This document shows, in pieces, positions 7,392 to 16,324 of a DNA stretch of 64,000 nt; the first letter of the stretch is position 1; every line of letters begins with the position of its first letter. The position numbers and the translations under genes are program-made. The notes beneath the pieces are model-generated. The model saw only the letters and a list, made by a program, of their open reading frames with translations. It was not told the DNA's origin and did no database searches. Source of the DNA: Sphingomonas sp. SORGH_AS_0879 (lineage in GTDB: Bacteria > Pseudomonadota > Alphaproteobacteria > Sphingomonadales > Sphingomonadaceae); contig NZ_JAUTBJ010000002.1 in the NCBI RefSeq assembly GCF_030819175.1, positions 816,001-880,000 on the forward strand, given 5' to 3'.

Positions 7392-9395
7392 ATGTCCGCG
7401 ATGTTCCGTATCACGCTGCCCGACGGTTCCGTCCGTGAGGTCGCGCCCGGAACTACTCCCGCGGACATCGCCGCCGCGATCGGACCGGGCTTGGCCAAGG
7501 CCGCGATCGCCGCGCGCGTCGATGGCGAGTTGCGCGACATCATGCGCCCGTTCGAGGGCGACTCCGCACTCGCGCTGGTGACCGCGAAGGACGAGGCCGA
7601 CGCGCTCGAACTCGCGCGCCACGATTATGCGCATGTGCTGGCCGAGGCGGTGCAGGCGCTGTTCCCCGGCACGCAGATCACCTTCGGCCCGTCGACCGAC
7701 GACGGCTTCTATTACGACTTCGCGCCCAAGGACCGGCCCTTCACCGAAGAGGACCTGCCCGCGATCGAGGCCGAGATGCGCAGGATCATCGCGCGCGACG
7801 AGCCGCTGATCCGCGAGGTCTGGACCCGCGAGCAACTGATCGAGCGTTGGAAGCAGCAGGGCGAGAGCTTCAAGGCCGAGTGGGCCGCCGAACTGCCCGA
7901 TACCGAGGAACTGACCGTCTACCGGGCGGGCAAGGGCGAGGATGCCTGGCTCGACATGTGCCGGGGGCCGCATCTGGCCTCGACCGGCAAGCTCGATCCC
8001 AATGCCTTCAAGCTGACCCGCGTGTCGGGCGCGTACTGGCGCGGCGACCAGAACAACGCGATGCTCAGCCGCATCTACGGCACCGGCTGGCTGAACAAGA
8101 AGCAGCTTGCCGAACATCTGACGCGCCTGGAGGAGGCCGCCAAGCGCGACCATCGCAAGCTGGGCAACGAGATGGACCTGTTCCACCTCCAGCAGGAGGC
8201 GCATGGCTCTGTCTTCTGGCACCCCAAGGGCTATCGCATCTGGCGCGAGCTGGAGGCCTATATGCGTCGCGCGATCGACGGCACCGGCTATCGCGAGGTG
8301 AAGACCCCGCAGGTGATGGACGCGCGCCAGTGGGAGCAGTCCGGGCACTGGGGCAAGTATCGCGAGAATATGTTCGTCATCCCCGACGAGGTGCCGAACA
8401 CCGAGGACGAAGGCCCGCTGGTGTCGGACGATGCGCAGTGGATGGCGCTGAAGCCGATGAACTGCCCGGCGCACGTCCTGATCTTCCGCCAGGGGATCAA
8501 GTCGTACCGCGACCTGCCGCTGCGCCTCTATGAGAATGGCTGCTGCCACCGCAACGAGCCGCATGGTGCGCTGCACGGCCTGATGCGTGTGCGCCAGTTC
8601 ACCCAGGACGACGCGCATATCTTCTGCCGCGAGGACCAGATCGTCGAGGAAGTCCGCGCCTTTTGCGAACTGGCGGACCGGATCTACAAGGATTTCGGCT
8701 TCACCTATTCGATCAAGCTGGCGCTGCGTCCCGAAAAGCGCTTCGGCACCGAAGAGATGTGGGACATGGCCGAGACCGAGCTGCGCGACGCGGTCGTGCG
8801 CGCGGGGCTGGCCACCGAGCAATATGGCTGGGAAGAACTGCCGGGCGAGGGGGCTTTCTATGCGCCCAAGCTGGAATGGCACCTGACCGACGCGATCGGC
8901 CGCACCTGGCAGGTCGGCACCATCCAGTCGGACCGGGTTCTGCCCGAGCGACTCGATGCGTCGTACATCGGCGAGGATGGCGAGCGGCACCGCCCGATCA
9001 TGCTCCACCGCGCGATCTTCGGCTCTTATGAGCGGTTCATCGGCATCCTGATCGAACATTATGCGGGCCGCTTCCCCGTCTGGCTCGCGCCGGTGCAGGC
9101 GGTGGTCGCGACCATCGTGTCCGACGCGGATGGCTATGCGGAAGAGGCGGCAGCCAAGCTGGCGGCGGCGGGCATCCGGGTCGAAACCGACCTGCGCAAC
9201 GAGAAGATCAACTACAAGGTGCGCGAGCACTCGGTCGCCAAGGTTCCCGTGCTGCTGGTCGTCGGCAAGCGCGAGGCCGAGGAAGGCAAGGTCGCCGTCC
9301 GTCGTCTGGGCAGCCAGGCACAGGAGGTGATGACGCTGGACGAGGCCATCGCGATGCTGCGCGAGGAAGCGACTCCGCCCGATCTGCGCGGCTGA
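7392..9395 (+). CDS. thrS: Threonine--tRNA ligase
   Basis: A 667-residue class II synthetase charging tRNA-Thr. Order: TGS domain (residues 1-65, [16 protein letters not shown]), the second additional/editing domain (about 70-235, with [12 protein letters not shown] and the zinc/editing motif DMCRGPHL), the catalytic core (about 250-540, motif 2 [12 protein letters not shown], zinc Cys in MNCPAHVL, late core [16 protein letters not shown]), and the anticodon-binding domain (about 555-655, ending near [11 protein letters not shown]). Length is normal for the family. ATG 7392 has a modest AGAGAG upstream. A terminator hairpin separates it from infC. Confidence 0.98.
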   Translation: MSAMFRITLPDGSVREVAPGTTPADIAAAIGPGLAKAAIAARVDGELRDIMRPFEGDSALALVTAKDEADALELARHDYAHVLAEAVQALFPGTQITFGPSTDDGFYYDFAPKDRPFTEEDLPAIEAEMRRIIARDEPLIREVWTREQLIERWKQQGESFKAEWAAELPDTEELTVYRAGKGEDAWLDMCRGPHLASTGKLDPNAFKLTRVSGAYWRGDQNNAMLSRIYGTGWLNKKQLAEHLTRLEEAAKRDHRKLGNEMDLFHLQQEAHGSVFWHPKGYRIWRELEAYMRRAIDGTGYREVKTPQVMDARQWEQSGHWGKYRENMFVIPDEVPNTEDEGPLVSDDAQWMALKPMNCPAHVLIFRQGIKSYRDLPLRLYENGCCHRNEPHGALHGLMRVRQFTQDDAHIFCREDQIVEEVRAFCELADRIYKDFGFTYSIKLALRPEKRFGTEEMWDMAETELRDAVVRAGLATEQYGWEELPGEGAFYAPKLEWHLTDAIGRTWQVGTIQSDRVLPERLDASYIGEDGERHRPIMLHRAIFGSYERFIGILIEHYAGRFPVWLAPVQAVVATIVSDADGYAEEAAAKLAAAGIRVETDLRNEKINYKVREHSVAKVPVLLVVGKREAEEGKVAVRRLGSQAQEVMTLDEAIAMLREEATPPDLRG

Positions 9396-9414
9396 ACCAC
9401 CGAATATCGAATCG

Positions 9415-9444
9415 AAGGGCGAGGCGTTTGTCTCGCCCTTTCAA
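9415..9444 (+). terminator. Hairpin terminator between thrS and infC
   Basis: A perfect 9-bp stem AAGGGCGAG (9415-9423) / CTCGCCCTT (9432-9440) with an 8-base loop ends in a short T run. It begins 20 bases after the thrS stop and precedes the infC leader, so infC probably has its own promoter in 9445-9480 (a TTGACG lies at 9446-9451). Confidence 0.7.
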
Positions 9445-9497
9445 ATTGACGCCCGATCGCTTATATTGCGAGGGTAATTGCCACAGGAGAAATACCC

Positions 9498-10043
9498 ATA
9501 CGTCCTCCCATGATGCGCCGTCCGATGCAGGCGCCGCCGATGAACGGTCCCCGATTCAACGAGTGGATCCAAAGCCCCAAGGTTCGCGTCATCGACCATG
9601 AGGGCGAGAATCTCGGCGTGATGTACACGCGCGAAGCGATGGCCCAGGCCCAGGAACTGGGGCTCGATCTGGTCGAGGTGTCGCCCAACGCCGACCCGCC
9701 CGTCGCCAAGTTCCTCGACGTCGGCAAGTATAAGTACGAGGCGCAGAAAAAGGCGAACCTCGCCCGCAAGTCGCAGAAGACGCAGGAGATCAAGGAGATC
9801 AAGATGCGTCCGAACATCGACGACCATGATTACGACACCAAGATGAAGAAGGTGGTCGAATTCATCGGCGAGGGCGACAAGGTGAAGGTCACCATGCGCT
9901 TCCGCGGTCGCGAGCTGAGCCATGGCCAGCTTGGCATGAACGTGCTCCAACGTGTCGCCGAACAGGTGGCCGAGGTCGCCAAGGTCGAAGCCTATCCGCG
10001 CATGGAAGGCCGCCAGATGCTGATGGTGCTCGCGCCGAAGTGA
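9498..10043 (+). CDS. infC: Translation initiation factor IF-3, likely AUA start
   Basis: The product (181 residues from 9498) has the IF3 N-domain ([21 protein letters not shown]), the Lys-rich linker and the C-domain ([41 protein letters not shown]). IF3 binds the 30S subunit and discriminates against non-AUG starts. The first ATG (9510) is 21 bases from the only good ribosome binding site (AGGAG, 9484-9488), whereas an in-frame ATA at 9498 is spaced 9 bases from it. E. coli infC uses AUU for autoregulation, so a rare AUA start here is plausible. If ATG 9510 is used, the protein is 177 residues. Confidence 0.95.
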   Translation: MRPPMMRRPMQAPPMNGPRFNEWIQSPKVRVIDHEGENLGVMYTREAMAQAQELGLDLVEVSPNADPPVAKFLDVGKYKYEAQKKANLARKSQKTQEIKEIKMRPNIDDHDYDTKMKKVVEFIGEGDKVKVTMRFRGRELSHGQLGMNVLQRVAEQVAEVAKVEAYPRMEGRQMLMVLAPK

Positions 10044-10090
10044 GCCTGGTCGACTCGGGGGTGTGAACCTCCGGGTGATGGCTTTGAAAG

Positions 10091-10126
10091 ACCCCGGAGT
10101 CCTTTGGGCTGCCGGGGTTTTTCTTT
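10091..10126 (+). terminator. Rho-independent terminator after infC
   Basis: ACCCCGG (10091-10097) pairs with CCGGGGT (10112-10118), followed by TTTTTCTTT, about 50 bases downstream of the infC stop. Confidence 0.85.
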
Positions 10127-10130
10127 GGTT

Positions 10131-10499
10131 GGCGCGGAGGACGCGGAGATCGTGTTCGCGCGAAGTCGCGAGGGCGCGAAGAGGATTTGCCCTTCGTCGC
10201 CGCCGTTCAACTTGAGCGAAATCGGCACGACCATCCGCCCGCTCTATGGTCCTTCTTTTCCAGAAGGGCAGGGGAGGATTGGGGGGGCGCTGACGAAAGC
10301 AGAACCGTCCCGCGTTTCGCACCACCCCGGCGAAGGCCGGGGGCCAGCAGCGATTCAGGCGCGATGTCGTGGATGCGCCATGGCATATCACTTAGGGCAG
10401 AGGAACTGGACCCCGGCCTTCGCCGGGGTGGTAAGGATAGGGCGGGTTCAGGCGCTATGCGCGATCCCCTGTCTCGGCGTCCTCTGCGCCTCCGCGCCA
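10131..10499. repeat. Family-4 inverted repeat pair enclosing a family-3 pair
   Basis: The outer arms (GCGCGGAGGACGCGGAG at 10131-10148 and the complementary GTCCTCTGCGCCTCCGCG at 10480-10497) match the family-4 pair at 32616-32750. They enclose the family-3 inverted pair at 10321-10431. The 572-base gap between infC and glnD is thus almost entirely nested palindromic repeats plus a terminator. Open readings through it are not credible genes. Confidence 0.7.
10321..10431. repeat. Family-3 inverted repeat pair (CCCCGGCGAAGGCCGGGG)
   Basis: ACCACCCCGGCGAAGGCCGG at the left (10321-10342) is repeated inverted at 10410-10431. Each arm is itself a hairpin, and the two arms can also pair with each other. 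Variants reading CCCCAGCGAAGGCTGGGG occur at 60459-60537 and 62065-62141. Confidence 0.85.
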
Positions 10500-10508
10500 A
10501 CCCAGAGC

Positions 10509-10597
10509 CCGTTCGCACTGAGCGAAGTCGAAGTGCATGCCCGAACTTCTGCCGCGAGCGTTATCCCGTGGCCTTCGACTTCGCTCAGGCTGAACGG
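10509..10597. repeat. Family-2 inverted repeat pair
   Basis: Arms at 10509-10533 and 10571-10597 carry the CTTCGCTCAGGCTGAACGG core in opposite orientation, as at 1603-1707. The right arm ends 19 bases before the glnD stop codon on the minus strand. Confidence 0.8.
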
Positions 10598-10615
10598 AAG
10601 TGGGGCAATGGCGCC

Positions 10616-13372
10616 CTAAGCCGCAATCTCCAACGCTTCCCCCGCCGCCGCGCCCAGCAACCGTTTCTCCAACGTCTTCAACCGCCCGCCATTGGTGATC
10701 TGGTCGCCGGTCAGGTCGGTCAGGTAGAAGACGTCGACCGCGCGCTCGCCATAGGTCGCGACATGCGCCGAATGGATCGTCACCTTCGACTGGAACAGCG
10801 CATGGGCGAGCTGGTTGAGCAATGCCGGGCGGTCGCGGGCATGGACCTCGACCACGGTGAAGCGGTTCGATGCGCGGTTGTCGATCAACACATTGGGCGC
10901 GATCGGAAAGGCGTCGGCGCGCGGGCGGATCGAGGGCTTGGCGACCAGCCGGTCGGCCAGCTTGTTGCGATTGGCCAGCGCATCCTCGATCGCGCGACGC
11001 AGGCGGCTGAGCTGACCCGGATCGTCGAAGGGGCGGCCCAACGGGTCCTGCACCAGGAAATTGTCGATCGCCATGCCGTCGCGCGTCGTGTGGATGCGCG
11101 CATCGATGATGTTGCCGCCCGCGACATGGATCGCCCCCGCGATGCGGTAGAACAGCCCCGGGTGGTCGGCGGCGTAGATGGACACCAGCGTCGCGCCACG
11201 CTCGGCATAGACCTGCGCGTCGATCGACAATTGCGCATCGCCCGCCGCCGCCATCTGCCGTGCGTTATGGAGGAGCACATCCTCGGGCTCGGCGATCCAA
11301 TAGGCCTCGGGCAGGCGGCGGACATGCGCGGCTATCTGCGCCTCGGGCCAGCCCAGCGCTTCGCCCAGCCGCGCTTGCTTGGCCGCGATCCGCTCGGTCC
11401 GCCCGCGCTGCTTGTGGCCCAGGCGAAGCACCTCCTCGGCGGCTTCGTACAGGTCGGAGAGCAGCTGGCGCTTCCACCCGTTCCAGGTGCCGGGGCCGAC
11501 CGCGCGGATATCGACGATGGTCAGGACCAGCAGCAGGCGAAGCCGCTCCGGGCTCTGCACCGTCTCGCAGAAATCGAGGATCGTCTTGAAATCCGACAGG
11601 TCGCGCTTGAACGCGGTCGCGGACATGAGGAGGTGCCAGCGGACCAGCCAGGCCACCGTCTCGGTCTCCGCGTCGGTCAGCCCCAGGCGCGGGCAGAGCC
11701 GTTCGGCGACTTCCGCCCCCAGGATCGAATGGTCGCCGCCGCGCCCCTTGGCGATATCGTGCAGCAGTACCGCGACATAGAGGACGCGCCGCGACACGAT
11801 CTGGCCGATGATCGCCGAGGCGACGGGGTGCTCCTCGACCATATCCTGCCGCTCGATCCGGGCGAGCAGGCCGAGCGCGCGGATGGTGTGCTCATCGACC
11901 GTATAATGGTGATACATGTCGAACTGCATCTGCGCGACGACGCGGCCGAAATCGGGCACGAAGCGGCCGAACACCCCCGCCTCGTTCATCCAGCGCAACA
12001 CCAGCTCGGGATCGTGGCGGCTGGTCAGCACGTCGAGGAACAGGGCATTGGCGCGGGGATCGCGGCGCACGTCATCGGCCAGCTTGGCATCGCGCGACGC
12101 CGCTCGCATCGCCAGCGGATGGACTTCCAGTTCGTACCGGTCGGCGAGCTGGAAGATCTCGATCAGCCGGACCGGGTCTTCCTGAAAAAAGTCGTCGCGC
12201 GGCAGCGCCAGCCGCCCGCGATCGAGCACGAAGCCGTTCAACCGGCGCGGTCGCCTGCGGATCGTGGGCAGGCCGAAGCGATGGCCGCGCGCCGCGAACC
12301 GCTCGTCCAGATGCGCCAGGAACGCACCCGTCAGCGCGCCGACCGTCTTCACCTGAAGGAAATAGAGCTGCATGAACCGCTCGACCTTGGCCTTGCCGGG
12401 CCGGTCGGAGAAGCGCATCCGCTCGGCGATCTGGCGCTGCACGTCGAAGGTCAGCCGGTCCTCCGCGCGCCCCGTGATGGTGTGGAGGTGACAGCGCACC
12501 GCCCACAGGAAATTGTCGGCGCGGTGGAACTGGCGATATTCCTCGCGGGTGAACAGGCCCCGTTCGATCAGGTCGGCGGCGCGGTCCACGTCATAGACGT
12601 ACTTGCCGATCCAGAAGAGCGCGTGCAGGTCGCGAAGCCCGCCCTTGCCCTCCTTGACATTGGGTTCGACGACATAGCGGGTGTCGCCCATCTTGCGGTG
12701 GCGCAGGTCGCGCTCGGCCAGCTTGTCGGCAATGAATTGGCGGTGCGAATCGGTTTGGATCTCCGCCTTGAAGCGGCGGGATGCCTCGTCATACAGAGCC
12801 TGATCGCCGCAGAGGAACCGCCCCTCGAGCAGCGCGGTGCGCACCGTCACGTCGGCGCGCGCCTGCCGGATCATCTCGTCGATCGATCGGCTGGAATGGC
12901 CGACCTTCAACCCCAGATCCCAGAGCGAATAGAGCATCGATTCGATGACCTGCTCGGCATGGGGCGTCTGCTTGAAGGGGGTGAGGAAGCCGATATCGAC
13001 GTCCGAATAGGGCGCCATTTCGCCCCGGCCATAGCCACCCACCGCGATCAGGGTCAGCCGCTCGCCCGCCGTGGGGTTGCTGAGCGGGTAGAGCGTCTCG
13101 GTGGTGAAATCGAACAGCACCTTCAGCACCTGATCGGTCAGATAGGCCTGTGCCGCCGCCGCCTCCAGCCCGCGCGAGGGATGGACCGAAAGCCGCCGCG
13201 CCACCTCCTGCCGCCCGGCGTCGAGCGCGGCGCGAAGGATCGGCGTGACCCGCGTCCGCCCCTCCGGCCCGGTGATGCCGAGCGCGGCGACCTGTTCGGC
13301 GAGCGCCCGGCGATCGACGATGGCGCGGCGGTTGGGGAGGGATTCGAAACGGCTGTGCATGGGGAATGTCAT
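10616..13372 (-). CDS. glnD: Bifunctional [protein-PII] uridylyltransferase / uridylyl-removing enzyme
   Basis: A 918-residue nitrogen-status sensor that adds UMP to PII proteins or removes it. Domains in order: nucleotidyltransferase with GGYGRGE (about 112-118) and DVD (about 124-126); the GlnD-specific helical region; an HD hydrolase domain around YVAVLLHDIAKGRGGDH; and two C-terminal ACT domains (VSIYAADHPGLFYRIAGAI and VVEVHARDRPALLNQLAHAL) that sense glutamine. ATG 13372 was chosen (MTFPMHSRFESL); ATG 13360 is an alternative. More upstream readings run into a palindromic repeat. It stands alone between repeat blocks, divergent from proA. Confidence 0.96.
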   Translation of the reverse strand: MTFPMHSRFESLPNRRAIVDRRALAEQVAALGITGPEGRTRVTPILRAALDAGRQEVARRLSVHPSRGLEAAAAQAYLTDQVLKVLFDFTTETLYPLSNPTAGERLTLIAVGGYGRGEMAPYSDVDIGFLTPFKQTPHAEQVIESMLYSLWDLGLKVGHSSRSIDEMIRQARADVTVRTALLEGRFLCGDQALYDEASRRFKAEIQTDSHRQFIADKLAERDLRHRKMGDTRYVVEPNVKEGKGGLRDLHALFWIGKYVYDVDRAADLIERGLFTREEYRQFHRADNFLWAVRCHLHTITGRAEDRLTFDVQRQIAERMRFSDRPGKAKVERFMQLYFLQVKTVGALTGAFLAHLDERFAARGHRFGLPTIRRRPRRLNGFVLDRGRLALPRDDFFQEDPVRLIEIFQLADRYELEVHPLAMRAASRDAKLADDVRRDPRANALFLDVLTSRHDPELVLRWMNEAGVFGRFVPDFGRVVAQMQFDMYHHYTVDEHTIRALGLLARIERQDMVEEHPVASAIIGQIVSRRVLYVAVLLHDIAKGRGGDHSILGAEVAERLCPRLGLTDAETETVAWLVRWHLLMSATAFKRDLSDFKTILDFCETVQSPERLRLLLVLTIVDIRAVGPGTWNGWKRQLLSDLYEAAEEVLRLGHKQRGRTERIAAKQARLGEALGWPEAQIAAHVRRLPEAYWIAEPEDVLLHNARQMAAAGDAQLSIDAQVYAERGATLVSIYAADHPGLFYRIAGAIHVAGGNIIDARIHTTRDGMAIDNFLVQDPLGRPFDDPGQLSRLRRAIEDALANRNKLADRLVAKPSIRPRADAFPIAPNVLIDNRASNRFTVVEVHARDRPALLNQLAHALFQSKVTIHSAHVATYGERAVDVFYLTDLTGDQITNGGRLKTLEKRLLGAAAGEALEIAA

Positions 13373-13404
13373 AGGGGCTTGGGATGAACAAATGGAGAGG
13401 GGAA

Positions 13405-13531
13405 AGCCCCTCCACCACGCCCTTCGGGCTCGGTCCCCCTCCCCAAGCACAGCTTGGGGAGGAATGGCGTATCCCAAATCCTCCCCAAGCTGTGCTTGGG
13501 GAGGGGGACCATGCGCAGCATGGTGGAGGGG
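13405..13531. repeat. Two head-to-head family-1 palindromic repeats
   Basis: A family-1 unit at 13405-13462 (CCCCTCCACCACGCCC to CTTGGGGAGG) faces an inverted copy at 13480-13531 (CCTCCCCAAG to GGTGGAGGGG). The block lies in the divergent glnD/proA intergenic region. Confidence 0.85.
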
Positions 13532-13604
13532 CAGGGCCCTGCGCTTTCCGCCGACCAAGATTCCGATGCTTGGGCCCCACGCCCGACCATGATACCGAGC
13601 CCGA

Positions 13605-14867
13605 ATGGCCGACCATCACGACATTCCCGCCCTGATCGCCGACATGGGCCGCCGCGCCCGCACCGCCGCGAAGGTGCTCGCCCGGATGCCGACCGAGGCC
13701 AAGGCCGAAGCGCTGCGTGCCGGAGGGCGGGCGATCCGCGACGCGATCCCGGCGGTGCTGGAGGCCAATGCGCGCGACGTGACGGCGGGTGAGGCCAATG
13801 GTCTGTCGTCCGCGATGCTCGACCGGCTCCGCCTGAACGACGCACGGATCGCGGGCATCGTCGAAGGGATCGAGGCGGTGGCGGGGCTGCCCGATCCCGT
13901 CGGCGACCGGATCGACGAGCGCACCCGGCCCAATGGCCTGAAATTGTCGCGCGTCCGTGTGCCGGTGGGGGTGATCGGCATCGTCTATGAAAGCCGCCCC
14001 AACGTCACCGTCGATGCCGCCGGTTTGTGCGCGATGGCGGGCAATGCCGCGATCCTGCGCGGGGGCTCGGAGGCGGTGCACAGCAACCGTGCGCTGCATG
14101 CCGCCTTCGTCGCGGGCTGGACGGCGGCGGGCGGTCCGGCGGACGCGGTGCAACTCGTCCCCACCACCGACCGGGCGGCCGTGGGCGCGATGCTGGCGGC
14201 GGAGGGGCTGATCGACCTGCTGATCCCGCGCGGCGGCAAGAGCCTGGTCGCGCGCGTGCAGGCCGAGGCGAAGGTGCCGGTGCTCGCGCATCTCGACGGG
14301 ATCAACCATGTCTATGTCGATGGCTCGGCCGATCACGAGATGGCCCGGCGCGTCGTGCGCGATGCCAAGATGCGACGCACCGGCGTTTGCGGCGCGATGG
14401 AGACGCTGCTGATCGACCGGGCCTATTGCCATGCCGCCGAACTGGTCGCGACGCTGGTGGACGCCGGATGCACGGTGCGCGGCGACGACGCGGTGCGGGA
14501 GATCGTGCCGGGGCTCGTCGCCGCGACGGCTGAGGACTGGGATACCGAATATCTCGACGCGATCGCCAGCGTGGCACTGGTCGATGGGGTGGACGGCGCG
14601 ATGGCGCATATCGCCGCGCATGGATCGCACCATACCGACGCGATCGTCGCGCAGGATGACGCCGTCGCCGAACGCTTTCTGGCGCAAGTCGACAGCGCGA
14701 TCGTGCTGTGGAACGCCTCCACCCAGTTCGCCGATGGTGGCGAGTTCGGGCTGGGCGCGGAGATCGGCATCGCGACGGGGCGACTCCACGCGCGCGGCCC
14801 GGTCGCGCTGGAGGGGCTGACCACCTATAAATGGGTCGGGCGGGGCACGGGGCAGATCAGAGGGTGA
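13605..14867 (+). CDS. proA: Glutamate-5-semialdehyde dehydrogenase (gamma-glutamyl phosphate reductase)
   Basis: 420 residues of the ALDH superfamily. ProA reduces gamma-glutamyl phosphate with NADPH in proline synthesis. Family marks: VPVGVIGIVYESRPNVTVDA (cofactor domain), GNAAILRGGSEA, LIPRGGKSLV, HLDGINHVYVD and the catalytic Cys in RRTGVCGAMETLL, with the closing FADGGEFGLGAEIGIATGRLHARGP-type segment. It is the first gene of the proA-nadD-rsfS-rlmH-M23 operon; its TGA overlaps the nadD GTG start. No proB is visible in the window. Confidence 0.97.
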   Translation: MADHHDIPALIADMGRRARTAAKVLARMPTEAKAEALRAGGRAIRDAIPAVLEANARDVTAGEANGLSSAMLDRLRLNDARIAGIVEGIEAVAGLPDPVGDRIDERTRPNGLKLSRVRVPVGVIGIVYESRPNVTVDAAGLCAMAGNAAILRGGSEAVHSNRALHAAFVAGWTAAGGPADAVQLVPTTDRAAVGAMLAAEGLIDLLIPRGGKSLVARVQAEAKVPVLAHLDGINHVYVDGSADHEMARRVVRDAKMRRTGVCGAMETLLIDRAYCHAAELVATLVDAGCTVRGDDAVREIVPGLVAATAEDWDTEYLDAIASVALVDGVDGAMAHIAAHGSHHTDAIVAQDDAVAERFLAQVDSAIVLWNASTQFADGGEFGLGAEIGIATGRLHARGPVALEGLTTYKWVGRGTGQIRG

Positions 14868-15463
14868 GGATCGGCCTGCTCGGCGGGTCGTTCAATCCCG
14901 CGCATCGCGGCCATCGCCGCATCACCCTGGACGCGATCCGGGCGCTTGGCCTCGACGAAATGTGGTGGCTGGTGTCGCCGGGCAACCCGTTGAAGCAGGG
15001 CGCCAGCGACATGGCGCCCTTCGCGGCGCGGCTGGCATCGGCGGAGCGGATGGCGCGCCGGGCACCGATCCGGGCGAGCGCGATCGAGCGGGACCTGCAC
15101 ACCCGCTACACGCTGGATACGGTGCGCGCGATCACCCGGCGCTATCCCGGCCATGACTTCATCTGGTTGATGGGCGAGGATAATCTGGAGCAATTTCATA
15201 GGTGGCGCGGATGGCGATCGATTGCGCGCGCGATCCCGATTGCGGTTATCGGCCGTCCGGGGTACAATGCCGCCGCCCACGCGACACCCGCGCTGGGCTG
15301 GTTCAGACGTTTCCAGAGGCGTCCGGGCCAGGCGAAGAACTGGACGATGTGGAGTTTGCCGGCCTTCGTGCTGTTGCGCTTCCGCCCCGACCCGACTTCC
15401 GCCACGGGCCTTCGGGCCCGCGATCCGGACTGGTTTCGGCATATGGGCCGGAACGTCCCCTGA
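14864..15463 (+). CDS. nadD: Nicotinate-nucleotide adenylyltransferase
   Basis: 199 residues. NadD adenylates nicotinate mononucleotide in NAD synthesis. The nucleotidyltransferase motif GGSFNPAHRGH is at about residues 7-17; WLVSPGNPLKQ and HDFIWLMGEDNL are typical NadD segments, and a divergent ISSTxIR-like stretch (SATGLRARDPDWF) is near the end. The start is a GTG (14864) that overlaps the proA stop as GTGA; this gives the usual N-terminus MRIGLLGGSF. An upstream ATG would add 11 residues lying inside proA. Confidence 0.95.
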   Translation: MRIGLLGGSFNPAHRGHRRITLDAIRALGLDEMWWLVSPGNPLKQGASDMAPFAARLASAERMARRAPIRASAIERDLHTRYTLDTVRAITRRYPGHDFIWLMGEDNLEQFHRWRGWRSIARAIPIAVIGRPGYNAAAHATPALGWFRRFQRRPGQAKNWTMWSLPAFVLLRFRPDPTSATGLRARDPDWFRHMGRNVP

Positions 15464-15475
15464 ACAGGAGCTCAC

Positions 15476-15880
15476 TTGGCCACTTCCCCGCAATCGCCGC
15501 GTCCGTCCGATCCTGCCGAGGTGGAGGCGCTGCACCGCCTCATTCTCGCCTCGCTCGACGACGACCAGGCGGTGGAGACGATTTCGATCCCGCTCGCGGG
15601 CAAGTCGTCGATCGCAGATTTCATGGTGATCGCCAGCGGTCGCTCGACCCGGCAGGTCGCCTCGATGGCGATGAAGCTCGCCGAGAAGATCAAGGCCGAG
15701 TTCGGCCGCTCGGTGCGGATCGAAGGCCTGCCGACCGCCGACTGGGTGCTGATCGACGCGAATGACGTGATCGTCCACCTGTTCCGGCCCGAGGTCCGCA
15801 CCTTCTACAATCTGGAGCGCATGTGGGCCTTTGGCGATGCGCCGACCCCGCCCGCGAGTCCCGCCGACCGCCAACTCTGA
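15476..15880 (+). CDS. rsfS: Ribosomal silencing factor RsfS
   Basis: A 134-residue Iojap/RsfS protein, which binds uL14 on the 50S subunit and blocks subunit joining in starvation. Typical segments: SIADFMVIASGRSTRQV, GLPTADWVLIDANDVIVHLF and RTFYNLERMW. The start is TTG at 15476, supported by AGGAG at 15466-15470; no ATG lies at the conserved N-terminus. It is 12 bases after nadD, the conserved nadD-rsfS-rlmH arrangement. Confidence 0.95.
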   Translation: MATSPQSPRPSDPAEVEALHRLILASLDDDQAVETISIPLAGKSSIADFMVIASGRSTRQVASMAMKLAEKIKAEFGRSVRIEGLPTADWVLIDANDVIVHLFRPEVRTFYNLERMWAFGDAPTPPASPADRQL

Positions 15881-15897
15881 CGCTTTAGGGTCCGCCC

Positions 15898-16320
15898 GTG
15901 CTGCTGCATATCGTCGCGCGCGGGCGGATCGGCCGTTCGCCCGAGGCCGAGCTGGTCGATCGCTATATCAAGCGGATCGGCTGGCCGACCAAGGTCACCG
16001 AACTCCCCGACACAGGGGGGAAGGTCCCGCCGCTGGAAGGACAGGCGCGCCTGGTCCTGATGGACGAGAAGGGCGAGAATCTCTCCTCGATGGATTTCGC
16101 GCGTCGGCTGGAGCGCTGGCGCGACGATGGCGTGCGCGAGTGCCGGTTCATGATCGGCGCGGCGGACGGGTTCGAGGATGCCGACCGGGCCCGCGCCGAC
16201 CTGCTCATCTCCTATGGCCGCGCGACCTGGCCGCACATGATGGCGCGCGCGATGCTGGCCGAGCAACTGTTCCGCGCGACCAGCATCCTCGCCAACCATC
16301 CCTATCACCGCGAGGGATAG
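15898..16320 (+). CDS. rlmH: 23S rRNA (pseudouridine(1915)-N(3))-methyltransferase RlmH
   Basis: 140 residues, a small SPOUT methyltransferase that modifies pseudouridine 1915 in helix 69 of 23S rRNA. Recognised by LVLMDEKGENLSS, FMIGAADGF and the C-terminal knot WPHMMARAMLAEQLFRA..ILANHPYHRE. GTG start at 15898. It follows rsfS by 17 bases and precedes the EnvC-like gene by 4. Confidence 0.95.
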   Translation: MLLHIVARGRIGRSPEAELVDRYIKRIGWPTKVTELPDTGGKVPPLEGQARLVLMDEKGENLSSMDFARRLERWRDDGVRECRFMIGAADGFEDADRARADLLISYGRATWPHMMARAMLAEQLFRATSILANHPYHREG

Positions 16321-16324
16321 GCGT

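Noticed and set aside
7374..9230. Minus-strand open frame of 618 codons
   Set aside because: Antisense to thrS, no motif, composition typical of shadow frames.
10131..10615. Possible CRISPR or integron attC array
   Set aside because: Arms are inverted pairs from different families, not regularly spaced direct repeats; no cas or integrase gene is near.
10187..13387. Plus-strand open frame of 1066 codons
   Set aside because: It is the antisense shadow of glnD; high GC keeps the opposite frame open. The minus strand carries all GlnD motifs.
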